Assembly (NCBI GenBank): GCA_947311175.1
Contig: CAMZKK010000025.1
Span: forward strand, 1 to 7,150
Source: an uncultured Planctomycetota bacterium
Lineage (GTDB): Bacteria; Planctomycetota; SZUA-567; JAFGNG01
Reading direction: 5' to 3'
Length of the DNA: 7,150 nt
The notes beneath the pieces are model-generated. The model saw only the letters and a list, made by a program, of their open reading frames with translations, had not been told where the DNA came from and searched no databases. Below, one piece after another: positions 1 to 7,150 of this stretch. The translations under genes and the position numbers were made by a program. How positions within the stretch are numbered: the first letter of the stretch is position 1; each line of letters starts with the position of its first letter.

Positions 1-1098
1 CTATATAATCAGTTATGGTCATCAGGTAAAAAATACATTGCTGATGTTGGTTTTGTAATGAAGGACGGAACATTTAAAAGAGCTGCCCGTTCAAACCCTA
101 TTCAATTACCAACCGAAATAAAAAACACAAACATTAGTAAGACTAACAAAACAATTAAGGGCAATACTTCACTCAACCCCCGCCCCACTTATAAACCGGA
201 ACAATTTATTACTTATGATAAACTTAAAACTGAGGTAAAACCGATAAATGAGGTTTATCGTGATATTAACGCAGAAGGTAAGATTATCGATGCTTACACC
301 AGACTTAATAGCGAAGGACCAAAGGTCTTAAGCGGACGTTCTCCATTTGAGCCTACTCCGAAAAGTGAATTACTTGAAAATCATCGACTTAAAAAATTAG
401 AAGAAAGATATAACCTAAAGATATCCTTAGAGTCAACCGGACCTGATGGGGAAATTGAGATTATAACCAAACCCCAAAAAACTCGTTTAAGGCTCAAGAA
501 AAAACAATCCCCATCCATCGAAAAAAGAACTAATTATCTGTCATCTAAAATCAATAAAAAACCAGAAATTAGATTGCGTGCTACCTCTCGGTTAAAAGAA
601 AATAACAAAATTAAAGATACCAACGCTACAGATTTTTTATCAGGGCTAAACATTGAGATAAAACCTGAACCCCCTCGATACTGGAAAGAAAAATCAAAAA
701 AAACCAATAACAACAAAAAAAGCATTCAAAAAACAAAGACAAAGGCTAGTAGTCCCTCTGAATTTACAAAAGGGATTGACATAAACCATACCAAAAAAGT
801 AAACAAAGAAATTGCAAAAACGCCGAATGAACGGAATGTTGACAAAATAGTATTTAATACAGAGCTTAATATTACAAGCATGGTGCCAACTGGAATGAAT
901 CTGAAAATTGATGGCAAAAAGATTAAACCTGATAATTCCGGAAAAATTTCCTTACAATGCACAATTGTTGACGGACAAGTAAATATTCCATATATCCTAG
1001 TAAATGATGACGGAGAAGCAAAACAGTCTGGAGAGATTTCCCTTTCTGTAACTTCTCGCAAGCATTATAATACCTGGGATACACTACGCACAGTTTAA
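1..1098 (+). CDS. DUF4912 domain protein, 3' part (5' end outside window)
   Basis: The reading frame is open from base 1 to a TAA at 1096-1098, giving 365 visible residues. The ATG at base 58 is not the true start: the codons before it are open, no ribosome binding site precedes it, and they encode conserved sequence. Residues 1-37 resemble the C-terminal end of DUF4912, with a pattern like GKKYIADVGF, then DGTF and ARSNPIQLP. Residues about 38-278 are a low-complexity linker rich in Lys, Asn, Thr, Pro and Ser, strongly basic and probably disordered. Residues about 280-356 look like a small beta-sandwich: alternating hydrophobic strands with LKIDGKKI, GKISL and VDGQVNIP, similar to the C-terminal Ig-like module I recall from other DUF4912 proteins. 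I see no signal peptide or membrane segment, but the N-terminus is missing. The molecular function is unknown. The GH57 gene begins 7 bases after the stop, which suggests co-transcription and a role around alpha-glucan metabolism (inference). Confidence 0.72.
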   Translation, partial: LYNQLWSSGKKYIADVGFVMKDGTFKRAARSNPIQLPTEIKNTNISKTNKTIKGNTSLNPRPTYKPEQFITYDKLKTEVKPINEVYRDINAEGKIIDAYTRLNSEGPKVLSGRSPFEPTPKSELLENHRLKKLEERYNLKISLESTGPDGEIEIITKPQKTRLRLKKKQSPSIEKRTNYLSSKINKKPEIRLRATSRLKENNKIKDTNATDFLSGLNIEIKPEPPRYWKEKSKKTNNNKKSIQKTKTKASSPSEFTKGIDINHTKKVNKEIAKTPNERNVDKIVFNTELNITSMVPTGMNLKIDGKKIKPDNSGKISLQCTIVDGQVNIPYILVNDDGEAKQSGEISLSVTSRKHYNTWDTLRTV

Positions 1099-1105
1099 AC
1101 AAAAG

Positions 1106-2689
1106 ATGAATTCCGGCTATTTAAGCATTATCCTTCATGCACATTTACCATACGTGCGTCATCCTGAGCATGATAATTTTCTTGAAGAACATTGGTTGTT
1201 TGAGGCAATTACAGAAACCTATATCCCTCTTCTTCGAGTGTTTGAACAACTGGAAAAAGAATCAGTCTCCTACAATGTCTTACTATCATTATCCCCAACC
1301 CTCGTAACCATGCTAGATGATGAATTACTGCAAGAGCGTTTCCTTAGGAGAGCCTATCGCATCCTTGCCCTTTGCGATAAAGAAATAGACAGGAACAAAA
1401 ACAATTCAGAATTACTAAATATTTCAAAATGGTATCATAATTTTTTCTTAGAAACTATTGATTGGTTTGAAAATAAATGCAACTGCCGTTTGATTCAAAA
1501 ATTAGCTGAAATATCTTCACATGGTAACCTTGATTTAATGACCTGCGGGGCAACTCATGGTTTTTTACCCTTAATAAAAAATGATGCAGGAGCAGTAAAT
1601 GCCCAACTTCAAGTAGCATACGATTTTCATGCCAATACATTTGGTGCCCCTGCCTCCGGAATTTGGTTACCGGAATGTGCATATTATCCAGGGCTTGATG
1701 AAAATATTAAAAAAGCTGGTTTCAAGTATTTCATCTTAGATACCCACGGTATAGAAAATGCCGCAAACGCAAGTAAAAGAGGGATATACGCCCCCATATA
1801 TTGCCCATCAGGAGTTGCGGCCTTTGCTCGTGACCCGGAAAGCAGCAAGCAAGTATGGAGTGCAGAAGAAGGATATCCGGGAGCTAATGAGTACCGCGAA
1901 TTTTATCGGGATATCGGACATGAGCTTGACAATGAATACCTTGGCAATGTTTTGATTGATGGCAAGATAAAAAGTGACACGGGATTAAAGTATTATGCAA
2001 TTACCGGAAATGAAAACAAATCAATCTACAATCCAAATTCCGCACGAGAAAAAGTAGCATTAGATGCAGGTGATTTTTTAAGCAAAAGACAACAACAAAT
2101 AGAATACCTCTGTACACAGTTAGATAGAAAACCATTAATTGTCTCCCCCTACGACGCTGAACTTTTTGGACACTGGTGGTTTGAAGGACCTATGTTTTTA
2201 GATATTTTATTACGTAAAATCCATTATGATCAAACAACTATTAAAACCATTACTCCTGAAAAATACTTAGCGGAATATCCGGAAAACATAGAAACCACCC
2301 CAAATCCTTCAAGCTGGGGCGGTGAGGGTTATTTTGAGTTTTGGTGTAGCGATTGCAATAATTGGATTTTCCCATTATTAAATACTGCATCACATGAATT
2401 TAGCCAGCTGTTAAAAAAATATCCTGAAGAAAATATTTCTCCAATCCAAAAACGAATATTATGTCAATCGGCAAGAGAATTATTGTTAGCTCAGGCATCT
2501 GACTGGCCATTTATAATCCGCACCAATACCAGCCCGGAATACGCATCAAACAGAGTTAAAAGTCACCTCGCCCGCCTTCAAAAACTAAATAAAATGTTAG
2601 AAAGTAATAACATCGACGAGAATGAATTAGCAGCGATTGAATACACAGATAAAATTTTCCCAAATATAACCCCCTACCATTTAATCTAA
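1106..2689 (+). CDS. GH57 / DUF1957 family 1,4-alpha-glucan branching enzyme
   Basis: This is a complete 527-residue protein, the usual length for GH57 branching enzymes (EC 2.4.1.18). These cut an alpha-1,4-glucan and re-join the piece by an alpha-1,6 bond, forming branches in glycogen-like polymers in the cytoplasm. The five GH57 conserved regions are visible in order: HAHLPYVRHPE (11-21), the GNLDLMTCGATHGFLPL region (140-156), GIWLPECAY (185-193) with the expected nucleophile Glu190, SPYDAELFGHWWFEG (347-361) with the expected acid/base Asp350, and SSWGGEGYFEFW (402-413). A helical C-terminal DUF1957 domain follows, with SDWPFI (465-470) and the EYASNR segment (478-483). The YAPIYCPSGVAAF segment (228-240) corresponds to the loop over the active site. 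The ATG at 1106 is chosen because GH57 proteins begin only a few residues before HAHLP. No good Shine-Dalgarno lies in front of it, so translation is probably coupled to the upstream gene. Branching rather than hydrolysis or another transfer is inferred from the family. Confidence 0.93.
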   Translation: MNSGYLSIILHAHLPYVRHPEHDNFLEEHWLFEAITETYIPLLRVFEQLEKESVSYNVLLSLSPTLVTMLDDELLQERFLRRAYRILALCDKEIDRNKNNSELLNISKWYHNFFLETIDWFENKCNCRLIQKLAEISSHGNLDLMTCGATHGFLPLIKNDAGAVNAQLQVAYDFHANTFGAPASGIWLPECAYYPGLDENIKKAGFKYFILDTHGIENAANASKRGIYAPIYCPSGVAAFARDPESSKQVWSAEEGYPGANEYREFYRDIGHELDNEYLGNVLIDGKIKSDTGLKYYAITGNENKSIYNPNSAREKVALDAGDFLSKRQQQIEYLCTQLDRKPLIVSPYDAELFGHWWFEGPMFLDILLRKIHYDQTTIKTITPEKYLAEYPENIETTPNPSSWGGEGYFEFWCSDCNNWIFPLLNTASHEFSQLLKKYPEENISPIQKRILCQSARELLLAQASDWPFIIRTNTSPEYASNRVKSHLARLQKLNKMLESNNIDENELAAIEYTDKIFPNITPYHLI

Positions 2690-2694
2690 ATCCC

Positions 2695-2723
2695 TTGATT
2701 TTTGATAATCAAAAACATATTCT
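2695..2723 (+). promoter_or_regulatory. Candidate sigma70-like promoter for recC-recB
   Basis: TTGATT (2695-2700) and TATTCT (2718-2723) are separated by exactly 17 bases, and each matches the E. coli consensus at four of six positions. An alternative is TTGATA (2702-2707) with GATAAT (2728-2733), whose 20-base spacer is too long for a good promoter. Either would overlap the palindrome. In DNA this AT-rich such matches arise easily, so this is only a candidate, placed where a promoter for recBC would be expected. Confidence 0.25.
2699..2715. repeat. Perfect 8-bp inverted repeat TTTTTGAT-A-ATCAAAAA
   Basis: The left arm is 2699-2706, the centre is A2707 and the right arm is 2708-2715; the arms are exact reverse complements. 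With a realistic loop the RNA hairpin would keep only about six pairs, five of them A-U, and no T run follows, so it is a poor terminator. It lies 10 bases after the GH57 stop codon and overlaps the candidate promoter. It could be a binding site for a dimeric regulator, or chance in AT-rich DNA. Confidence 0.4.
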
Positions 2724-2764
2724 AAAAGATAATTAAGCAAGAAATATTTTATTCTTAAGCTATA

Positions 2765-2771
2765 GAAGGGG
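2765..2771 (+). promoter_or_regulatory. Ribosome binding site of recC
   Basis: GAAGGGG lies 11 bases before the ATG at 2783. It is a reasonable but slightly distant Shine-Dalgarno sequence and the only purine-rich run near the start. It supports this ATG, and no in-frame alternative start codon lies between it and the gene. Confidence 0.6.
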
Positions 2772-2782
2772 TATATAATTCA

Positions 2783-5700
2783 ATGAGCCTTAGCAATTTT
2801 TACAATAGCCATACATTAGATTATCTTGCTGAAATTTTATGCAATAAGCTTGTCGCCAAACAAGATAATCCGTTTGCAGAAAATATTGTAATTTCTCAAA
2901 GCAAGACTATTAAAATATATCTTAACAAACACATGGCTGATATTAGCAATATTGCAGCTAATACGACCTATCTATACCCTCGCAACTCAATTAATTTTAT
3001 TCTTGAAATCTGCGGTGTTGAAAGCCCTAATTGCGGATTAGATAGAGATTCTATGACGTGGCAGATATACCAATTACTACCAGAGATGGGTAAAGAATTC
3101 CCCCAAATAAAAAATTATTGTGAATTTAACGATGGTGATAAATACACTAGACGCTACCAACTATCAAAGGTTATTGCTGGTATTTTTGATAACTATATGG
3201 GCTATCGTGCCGACTGGTTACAGCTTTGGCAACAAGGTAAATCTGTCACTCAAAACCACTTAGGAGAAGATTTAAAACTTAATGAACATGAAAAGTGGCA
3301 AGCTAAGTTATGGAGGAAGCTGACAATTGAAAGCGTCAATAAACTATCATTTTTTAGTCCTGCAGAATTATTGAAAAAGAATATATCTAATGCTGAAAAT
3401 ATAAAAAAATTGCAAAAAAGACTAAATAATAGAATTTCAATCTTTGGCATTTCAAACCTACCAGCCGACTTCATTAATTTTTTTGTAATCCTTTCAGAGG
3501 TAATAGATGTTGATTTTTACTATATTACCCCTTGTGTGGAATACTGGGGAGATACCAACAAAAAAGAAGTAGCGCTGAACGGAATAGGTAATCCCCTCCT
3601 TGCTTGCTGGGGTGAACTAGGAAGAGATTTTTTCAACCTATTGGTTGAGCCATTTCACAATCTAATCGGTGGTGAAGATATAAACATTGAGAAAGAATTA
3701 AAAGACAAAACTATCTTACATGGAATACAGCAAGACATACTACTTAATTTAGAGCCAAGAGAGAGCAACCTCAACAAAGATTTTCAACCGGATGATTCAC
3801 TCGTAATAAGTAATTGTTTTAGCGAAATGAGAGAAGTTGAGGTATTAAAGGACCAGATTATAAATTTTCTTACTGAAAAAAATCTAAAGCCAAGTGATAT
3901 TGTAGTTTTAACCAATGATATAGAAAAGTACTTTCCCTACATCAAGGCTGTATTTGACTCATCAATCCCATTCACCATTGCAGATTGCTCAAGCCTACAA
4001 ACTTCAACCATTGCTGAAACATTTTTAAGCATTATCAATCTGACTAATAGCAGAATGACGGCAAAAGACATTTTTGAAATAATTTCCAGTGAACGAATAT
4101 CGGAGAAATTTAATTTATCTGCCGATGACTTAAATGATATTTCAGAATTTATTACCAATGCGAATATTGCTTGGGGAATAGACAAACAACACAGACAGCA
4201 AGTATCAAACAACAAACAAAGTGAAATAAATACTTGGAAGTTCGGTTTCAACCGTTTATTTTCCGGCTATGCTTTTGATTACGAAGAACCGGTTTCAACA
4301 GGAGAATTACCCCTGCCCTTGCCTTGCGAAAAAGGAACTCAACTTGGTAAAATGAAACAGATTACCGACATGATATTTAATTACACCCAACGATTAGCCC
4401 AATCTATCTCCCCAAATGATTGGCATAAATTATTAATTACAATCATTAATGATTTCTTTTATATTCCGTCAGATAAAAATGAAAATCTGCAACCTATCTA
4501 TGACGCAATCGACAGCCTACACTCAATATGGATAAAGACAAATACCTCAGAAGATTTACCCTCTAGCGTAATTATTTCTGCTCTCAAAGATATCCTTAGC
4601 GACAGCTCTTCGGGAGGTGCAAATTTCTTTAGAGGGGGTATTACATTTTGTCGTTTATTGCCAATGAGAAATATTCCATTCAAGGCAATCTGCATAATTG
4701 GTTTAAATGAAGGAGAATTTCCAAAAATAGATAGAACCCCTGGCTTTGATCTTTCGGTTAAGGATTCTCGTAGAGGAGATAGATCTGTTAGAAAAGATGG
4801 TCGTTTTATATTTTTAGAAACCATTATGGCTGCAAGAGAATACCTATATCTAAGCTATATCGGACAAAGCAATATTACAAATGAAAGCATTCCACCGTCA
4901 ATCTTAATTTCAGAATTACTTAACTACTTGTCTTCAACAACCAAGATAAGTGAAGATAAATTTATAACCAAACATCCATTGCAATCATTTAATATTAATT
5001 ACTTCAATAATAGTTCAAATCTCTTCAGCTACTCTAACGCAAATCTTGAAGCGGCAAAAAATATCCAAACCACGAGCAATACAACCAAATCGTTTTGTCC
5101 ACAACCTCTTGTAATTCCAACTACTGAGGAAATGACATTTTCTTTTAATGAGTTTGTAAAATTCTTCATTTGCCCTGCACAATTTTTTCTAAATAACCGA
5201 CTTGGAATAAATCTTTTCATAGATAGCCTTGCTGAGTTTAGAAATTGTGAACCTTTTTCCATAAGCCCTATGGAAAAGGGCTGTTTAAAATCTTTTTTCT
5301 TAGATAATAAATTCACCAAAAGATTTTCCAATATTTCAAAAGTAAGCAAATTAAAAGGTAATATCCCATCCGGAATTTGGGGAGAAGAAACAATTGAAGA
5401 GATTGAAGAAATAACCTCAGAATTGTATCAATCAACGATAAATTGCTTAGGCAAGCGAAAGGAAAGCAAGTCTTCATCTATCTATTTTGAGATAGATAAA
5501 CGCCAAATCAAGCTTCAGGGAGAATTCAATAATTTACATTCAAACGGACAAGGATTTTATCGTGCAGGAAAGATTAGAAACAAAGATAAATTAATGGCAT
5601 GGATATGGCATCAACTTATAAATAAAGCAGGTTTCTCTACCACCACCACAATTATTGGGTATAACGGAAAAAAAATTGAAGGTTGGATATTTGATGCATT

Positions 5701-6040
5701 CCACGAAGATAACCTTGAAAATCTAATTGAATTATTTTATGCAGGCGGACAAAAACCATTACCATTATTTGAGCATACCTCTGCAAACCTATGTATTGAA
5801 AAACAAAAATTTATAAAAGACGAGAAAGAGGTTGATTATCAAGAATTAATTTCTAAAGTCAGTAAATACTGGTCTGGAGGATATACAGAATACGAACGCG
5901 ATATAAATGTCATGGAAAACAAAATCTGTTTCGGTGACGATTCGCCAATATATAACAAAAAAAACTTTGCCGAGATTGAATATAGTGCCGATTGCACATA
6001 TGGCAAAATGATTGAGGAGATAGAATTTTGCAACCTCTAA
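2783..6040 (+). CDS. recC: Exodeoxyribonuclease V subunit gamma (RecC)
   Basis: This is a complete 1085-residue protein, close to the 1122 residues of E. coli RecC. RecC is the scaffold of RecBCD: it splits the duplex, channels the strands and scans for Chi. Shared landmarks with E. coli RecC run along the whole length: SMTWQIYQLLPEM (90-102), IFGISNLP (220-227), IGNPLLACWGELGRDF (268-283), REVEVLKDQ (350-358), NIAWGIDKQ (461-469), TWKFGFNRL with GYAFD (484-499), LLPMRNIPFKAICIIGLNEG (625-644), GFDL then RRGDRSVRKDGRFIFLE (654-679) and LYLSYIGQS (688-696). The region 788-809 (FNEFVKFFICPAQFF, then RLGI) begins the C-terminal domain, which in RecC is a nuclease-like fold without active-site residues. 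The N-terminal helicase-like part has no Walker A motif, as expected for RecC. It is the first gene of a unit with recB, whose start lies inside its last five codons. Confidence 0.95.
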   Translation: MSLSNFYNSHTLDYLAEILCNKLVAKQDNPFAENIVISQSKTIKIYLNKHMADISNIAANTTYLYPRNSINFILEICGVESPNCGLDRDSMTWQIYQLLPEMGKEFPQIKNYCEFNDGDKYTRRYQLSKVIAGIFDNYMGYRADWLQLWQQGKSVTQNHLGEDLKLNEHEKWQAKLWRKLTIESVNKLSFFSPAELLKKNISNAENIKKLQKRLNNRISIFGISNLPADFINFFVILSEVIDVDFYYITPCVEYWGDTNKKEVALNGIGNPLLACWGELGRDFFNLLVEPFHNLIGGEDINIEKELKDKTILHGIQQDILLNLEPRESNLNKDFQPDDSLVISNCFSEMREVEVLKDQIINFLTEKNLKPSDIVVLTNDIEKYFPYIKAVFDSSIPFTIADCSSLQTSTIAETFLSIINLTNSRMTAKDIFEIISSERISEKFNLSADDLNDISEFITNANIAWGIDKQHRQQVSNNKQSEINTWKFGFNRLFSGYAFDYEEPVSTGELPLPLPCEKGTQLGKMKQITDMIFNYTQRLAQSISPNDWHKLLITIINDFFYIPSDKNENLQPIYDAIDSLHSIWIKTNTSEDLPSSVIISALKDILSDSSSGGANFFRGGITFCRLLPMRNIPFKAICIIGLNEGEFPKIDRTPGFDLSVKDSRRGDRSVRKDGRFIFLETIMAAREYLYLSYIGQSNITNESIPPSILISELLNYLSSTTKISEDKFITKHPLQSFNINYFNNSSNLFSYSNANLEAAKNIQTTSNTTKSFCPQPLVIPTTEEMTFSFNEFVKFFICPAQFFLNNRLGINLFIDSLAEFRNCEPFSISPMEKGCLKSFFLDNKFTKRFSNISKVSKLKGNIPSGIWGEETIEEIEEITSELYQSTINCLGKRKESKSSSIYFEIDKRQIKLQGEFNNLHSNGQGFYRAGKIRNKDKLMAWIWHQLINKAGFSTTTTIIGYNGKKIEGWIFDAFHEDNLENLIELFYAGGQKPLPLFEHTSANLCIEKQKFIKDEKEVDYQELISKVSKYWSGGYTEYERDINVMENKICFGDDSPIYNKKNFAEIEYSADCTYGKMIEEIEFCNL
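6014..6020 (+). promoter_or_regulatory. Strong Shine-Dalgarno deciding the TTG start of recB
   Basis: GAGGAGA lies 7 bases before the TTG at 6028, near-ideal spacing, inside the end of recC. No ATG or GTG in the recB frame lies between this site and the conserved ATP-binding motif, so it fixes TTG as the start. Its position implies that recB translation is coupled to ribosomes finishing recC. Confidence 0.8.
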
Positions 6041-7150
6041 ATCTAACCGAAAAAGTTCCACTAACGAAGACTTGCCTTATTGAAGCAAGTGCTGGCACCG
6101 GCAAAACATACTCCATTACCAATATTTATTTGCAAGCAATTTTAAGCGGAATAGCGATTGAAAAGATTCTTGTTGTCACATTTACAGAAGATGCAACAAA
6201 AGAATTAAAGTCGAGGATTAGGGAAAACATCCATTCTGCATTAAAAATATTCAACGATGAAGGCAATCTAAAGAATAAAACGATTGAAAATATTTTCAAA
6301 CTTTTCTCTTCCTTAGAGCAAAGCATAATTAAAGAACGACTAACAAATGCACTACTATTTATTGACCAAGCAGCGATTTATACTATTCATGGTTTTTGTC
6401 AAAGGGTGTTGCTTGAAAACGCTTTTGAAAGCGGGGTTGATTATGAATCCGAATTAATCCCCGATCTAAGCGAGTTGCTTGAAGAAATTTGCCAAGATTT
6501 TTGGAGAGAGAATTATTTATATATTTCTAAAGCAGAAAAGGAATATTTACAAAACATTAACAGTGACGATATTCAAGAATTTGCAAATGAATTATTGAGA
6601 TTTAAAGAGATAACATATGTAAATAACACAATTGATAAAGATTTGTTATTACCGCCAGATGATTTAGACGAAATTAACAGCCAATACGAACAAGCAATCT
6701 TAGATGTATCGCCTTGGATAAAAAAAGCAAAAGAAGGAACTTTATATAATAAATTATTAGAACTTTTCAAAAGAAATGAAGCAAATTGCAAAAAGGCTGG
6801 GAAGTCTCCAAGTTTAGAAAAGAATTTAAACAACTTAATTAGCTCATTATGTTCATTACCAAAGACCAAAGGAATGGCTAACTTTACTCTTTATTCCAAC
6901 AATAAGGTTGCCTGTCAATTAGTAAAGAAAGATGCAATAGAGCATCCTTTGTTTGCTATCTGCACCAACCTAAAACCAATTTGTGAGCAAAAGCAAGAAC
7001 TCAACAAAAAACTTGAAGAAATCAACAGACGAAGGGTAAGCTTAAAAAAAGTTGAATTAATAACTAAATTAGATAAATTTCTCAAAACAGAATTAAAAAA
7101 AAGAAAACAGCAACAAGGAATTATGTCGTTTGACGACCTTACCAACAACC
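6028..7150 (+). CDS. recB: Exodeoxyribonuclease V subunit beta (RecB), 5' part (3' end outside window)
   Basis: The frame is open from the TTG at 6028 to the window edge, giving 374 residues with no stop; E. coli RecB has about 1180, so roughly the first third is visible. RecB is the 3'-5' SF1A helicase and the nuclease subunit of RecBCD. Visible motifs are Walker A EASAGTGKT (19-27) with Lys26, helicase motif Ia in VVTFTEDATKEL (49-60), YTIHGFCQR (118-126) followed by ENAFESG (130-136), HPLF (around 308-311), and SFDDL (367-371) at the edge. All are collinear with E. coli RecB. Walker B, the later helicase motifs and the C-terminal nuclease domain lie beyond the window. It overlaps recC by 13 bases (6028-6040) in another frame. 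The start is supported by the Shine-Dalgarno at 6014-6020 and by the N-terminus beginning about 19 residues before Walker A. recD would be expected downstream. Confidence 0.95.
   Translation, partial: MQPLNLTEKVPLTKTCLIEASAGTGKTYSITNIYLQAILSGIAIEKILVVTFTEDATKELKSRIRENIHSALKIFNDEGNLKNKTIENIFKLFSSLEQSIIKERLTNALLFIDQAAIYTIHGFCQRVLLENAFESGVDYESELIPDLSELLEEICQDFWRENYLYISKAEKEYLQNINSDDIQEFANELLRFKEITYVNNTIDKDLLLPPDDLDEINSQYEQAILDVSPWIKKAKEGTLYNKLLELFKRNEANCKKAGKSPSLEKNLNNLISSLCSLPKTKGMANFTLYSNNKVACQLVKKDAIEHPLFAICTNLKPICEQKQELNKKLEEINRRRVSLKKVELITKLDKFLKTELKKRKQQQGIMSFDDLTNN

Larger units (their letters stand above)
2690..2782. other. Intergenic region between the GH57 gene and recC
   Basis: This 93-base AT-rich gap is the only non-coding stretch of any size in the window and separates two functionally unrelated gene pairs. 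It contains an AT palindrome, a weak promoter candidate, two copies of TTAAGC 22 bases apart (2733-2738 and 2755-2760), and the recC ribosome binding site. I see no GC-rich hairpin followed by a T run, so there is no convincing intrinsic terminator for the upstream pair. Confidence 0.8.

Noticed and set aside
696..721. A8 and A7 runs (and A8 runs at 5668-5675 and 5957-5964 in recC) as phase-variation or frameshift sites
   Set aside because: The frames continue correctly through all of them, and such runs are expected from Lys codons in AT-rich DNA.
534..1061. Minus-strand open frames (63 and 111 residues) opposite the DUF4912 gene
   Set aside because: They lie antisense to the Lys/Asn-rich linker and C-terminal module; the Phe/Leu/Ser-rich translation is what AAA-rich codons give on the reverse strand.
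58..1098. ATG at 58 as the start of the first gene
   Set aside because: The frame is open to base 1, the upstream codons encode conserved DUF4912-like sequence, and no ribosome binding site precedes this ATG.
2699..2715. Palindrome as an intrinsic terminator
   Set aside because: The stem is nearly all A-T, the loop is unrealistically small and no T run follows.
2774..2779. Perfect TATAAT as a -10 element
   Set aside because: It ends 3 bases before the recC ATG, so transcription would start inside or after the start codon; it lies in the spacer after the ribosome binding site.
4289..4342. LPLPLP-containing stretch of RecC (residues 503-520) as an insertion
   Set aside because: E. coli RecC has a comparable segment of similar length with an LP motif at this place, so it is a normal variable part of the family.
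3937..5349. Minus-strand open frames of 104-108 residues within recC
   Set aside because: They lie entirely inside a well-supported recC with conserved motifs along its length, and their translations show no recognisable domain.
5839..6122. Three overlapping minus-strand open frames around the recC-recB junction
   Set aside because: They are antisense to conserved recB and the recC tail and show no recognisable features.
2783..7150. recBC as part of a new anti-phage island
   Set aside because: RecBCD is a common housekeeping repair enzyme that also degrades phage DNA; no defence, mobile or integrase genes accompany it here.

Overview
The window is a compact, AT-rich bacterial segment with all genes on the plus strand. 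It looks like ordinary chromosomal housekeeping DNA. I see no mobile element, CRISPR array, tRNA, rRNA or prophage gene. It holds four genes. The first is cut by the left edge and the last by the right edge.

Left part (1-2689): the 3' end of a DUF4912-type gene of unknown function is followed after 7 bases by a complete gene for a GH57/DUF1957 alpha-glucan branching enzyme family protein. The spacing suggests one transcript, and hence a link between the DUF4912 protein and glycogen-like polysaccharide metabolism. That link is an inference.

Middle (2690-2782): the only real intergenic gap, 93 bases. It contains a near-perfect AT palindrome, a weak sigma70-like promoter candidate overlapping it, and a ribosome binding site for the next gene. 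I see no convincing terminator.

Right part (2783-7150): a complete recC and the first 374 codons of recB, overlapping by 13 bases. RecB starts at a TTG codon behind a strong Shine-Dalgarno sequence, so an ATG-only gene search would miss it. Together with RecD, which is not in the window and would be expected downstream, they would form the RecBCD helicase-nuclease. That enzyme processes double-strand breaks for recombination and degrades linear foreign DNA. Unlike E. coli, no ptrA lies between recC and recB.

Organism: an E. coli-type RecBC, a DUF4912-GH57 pair and low G+C content are compatible with a Gram-negative-type bacterium. A member of the Lentisphaerota/Verrucomicrobiota side of the PVC group would fit, but this is a low-confidence guess. 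I found no clear candidate for a new biological system. The least understood item is the DUF4912 protein with its long basic linker.
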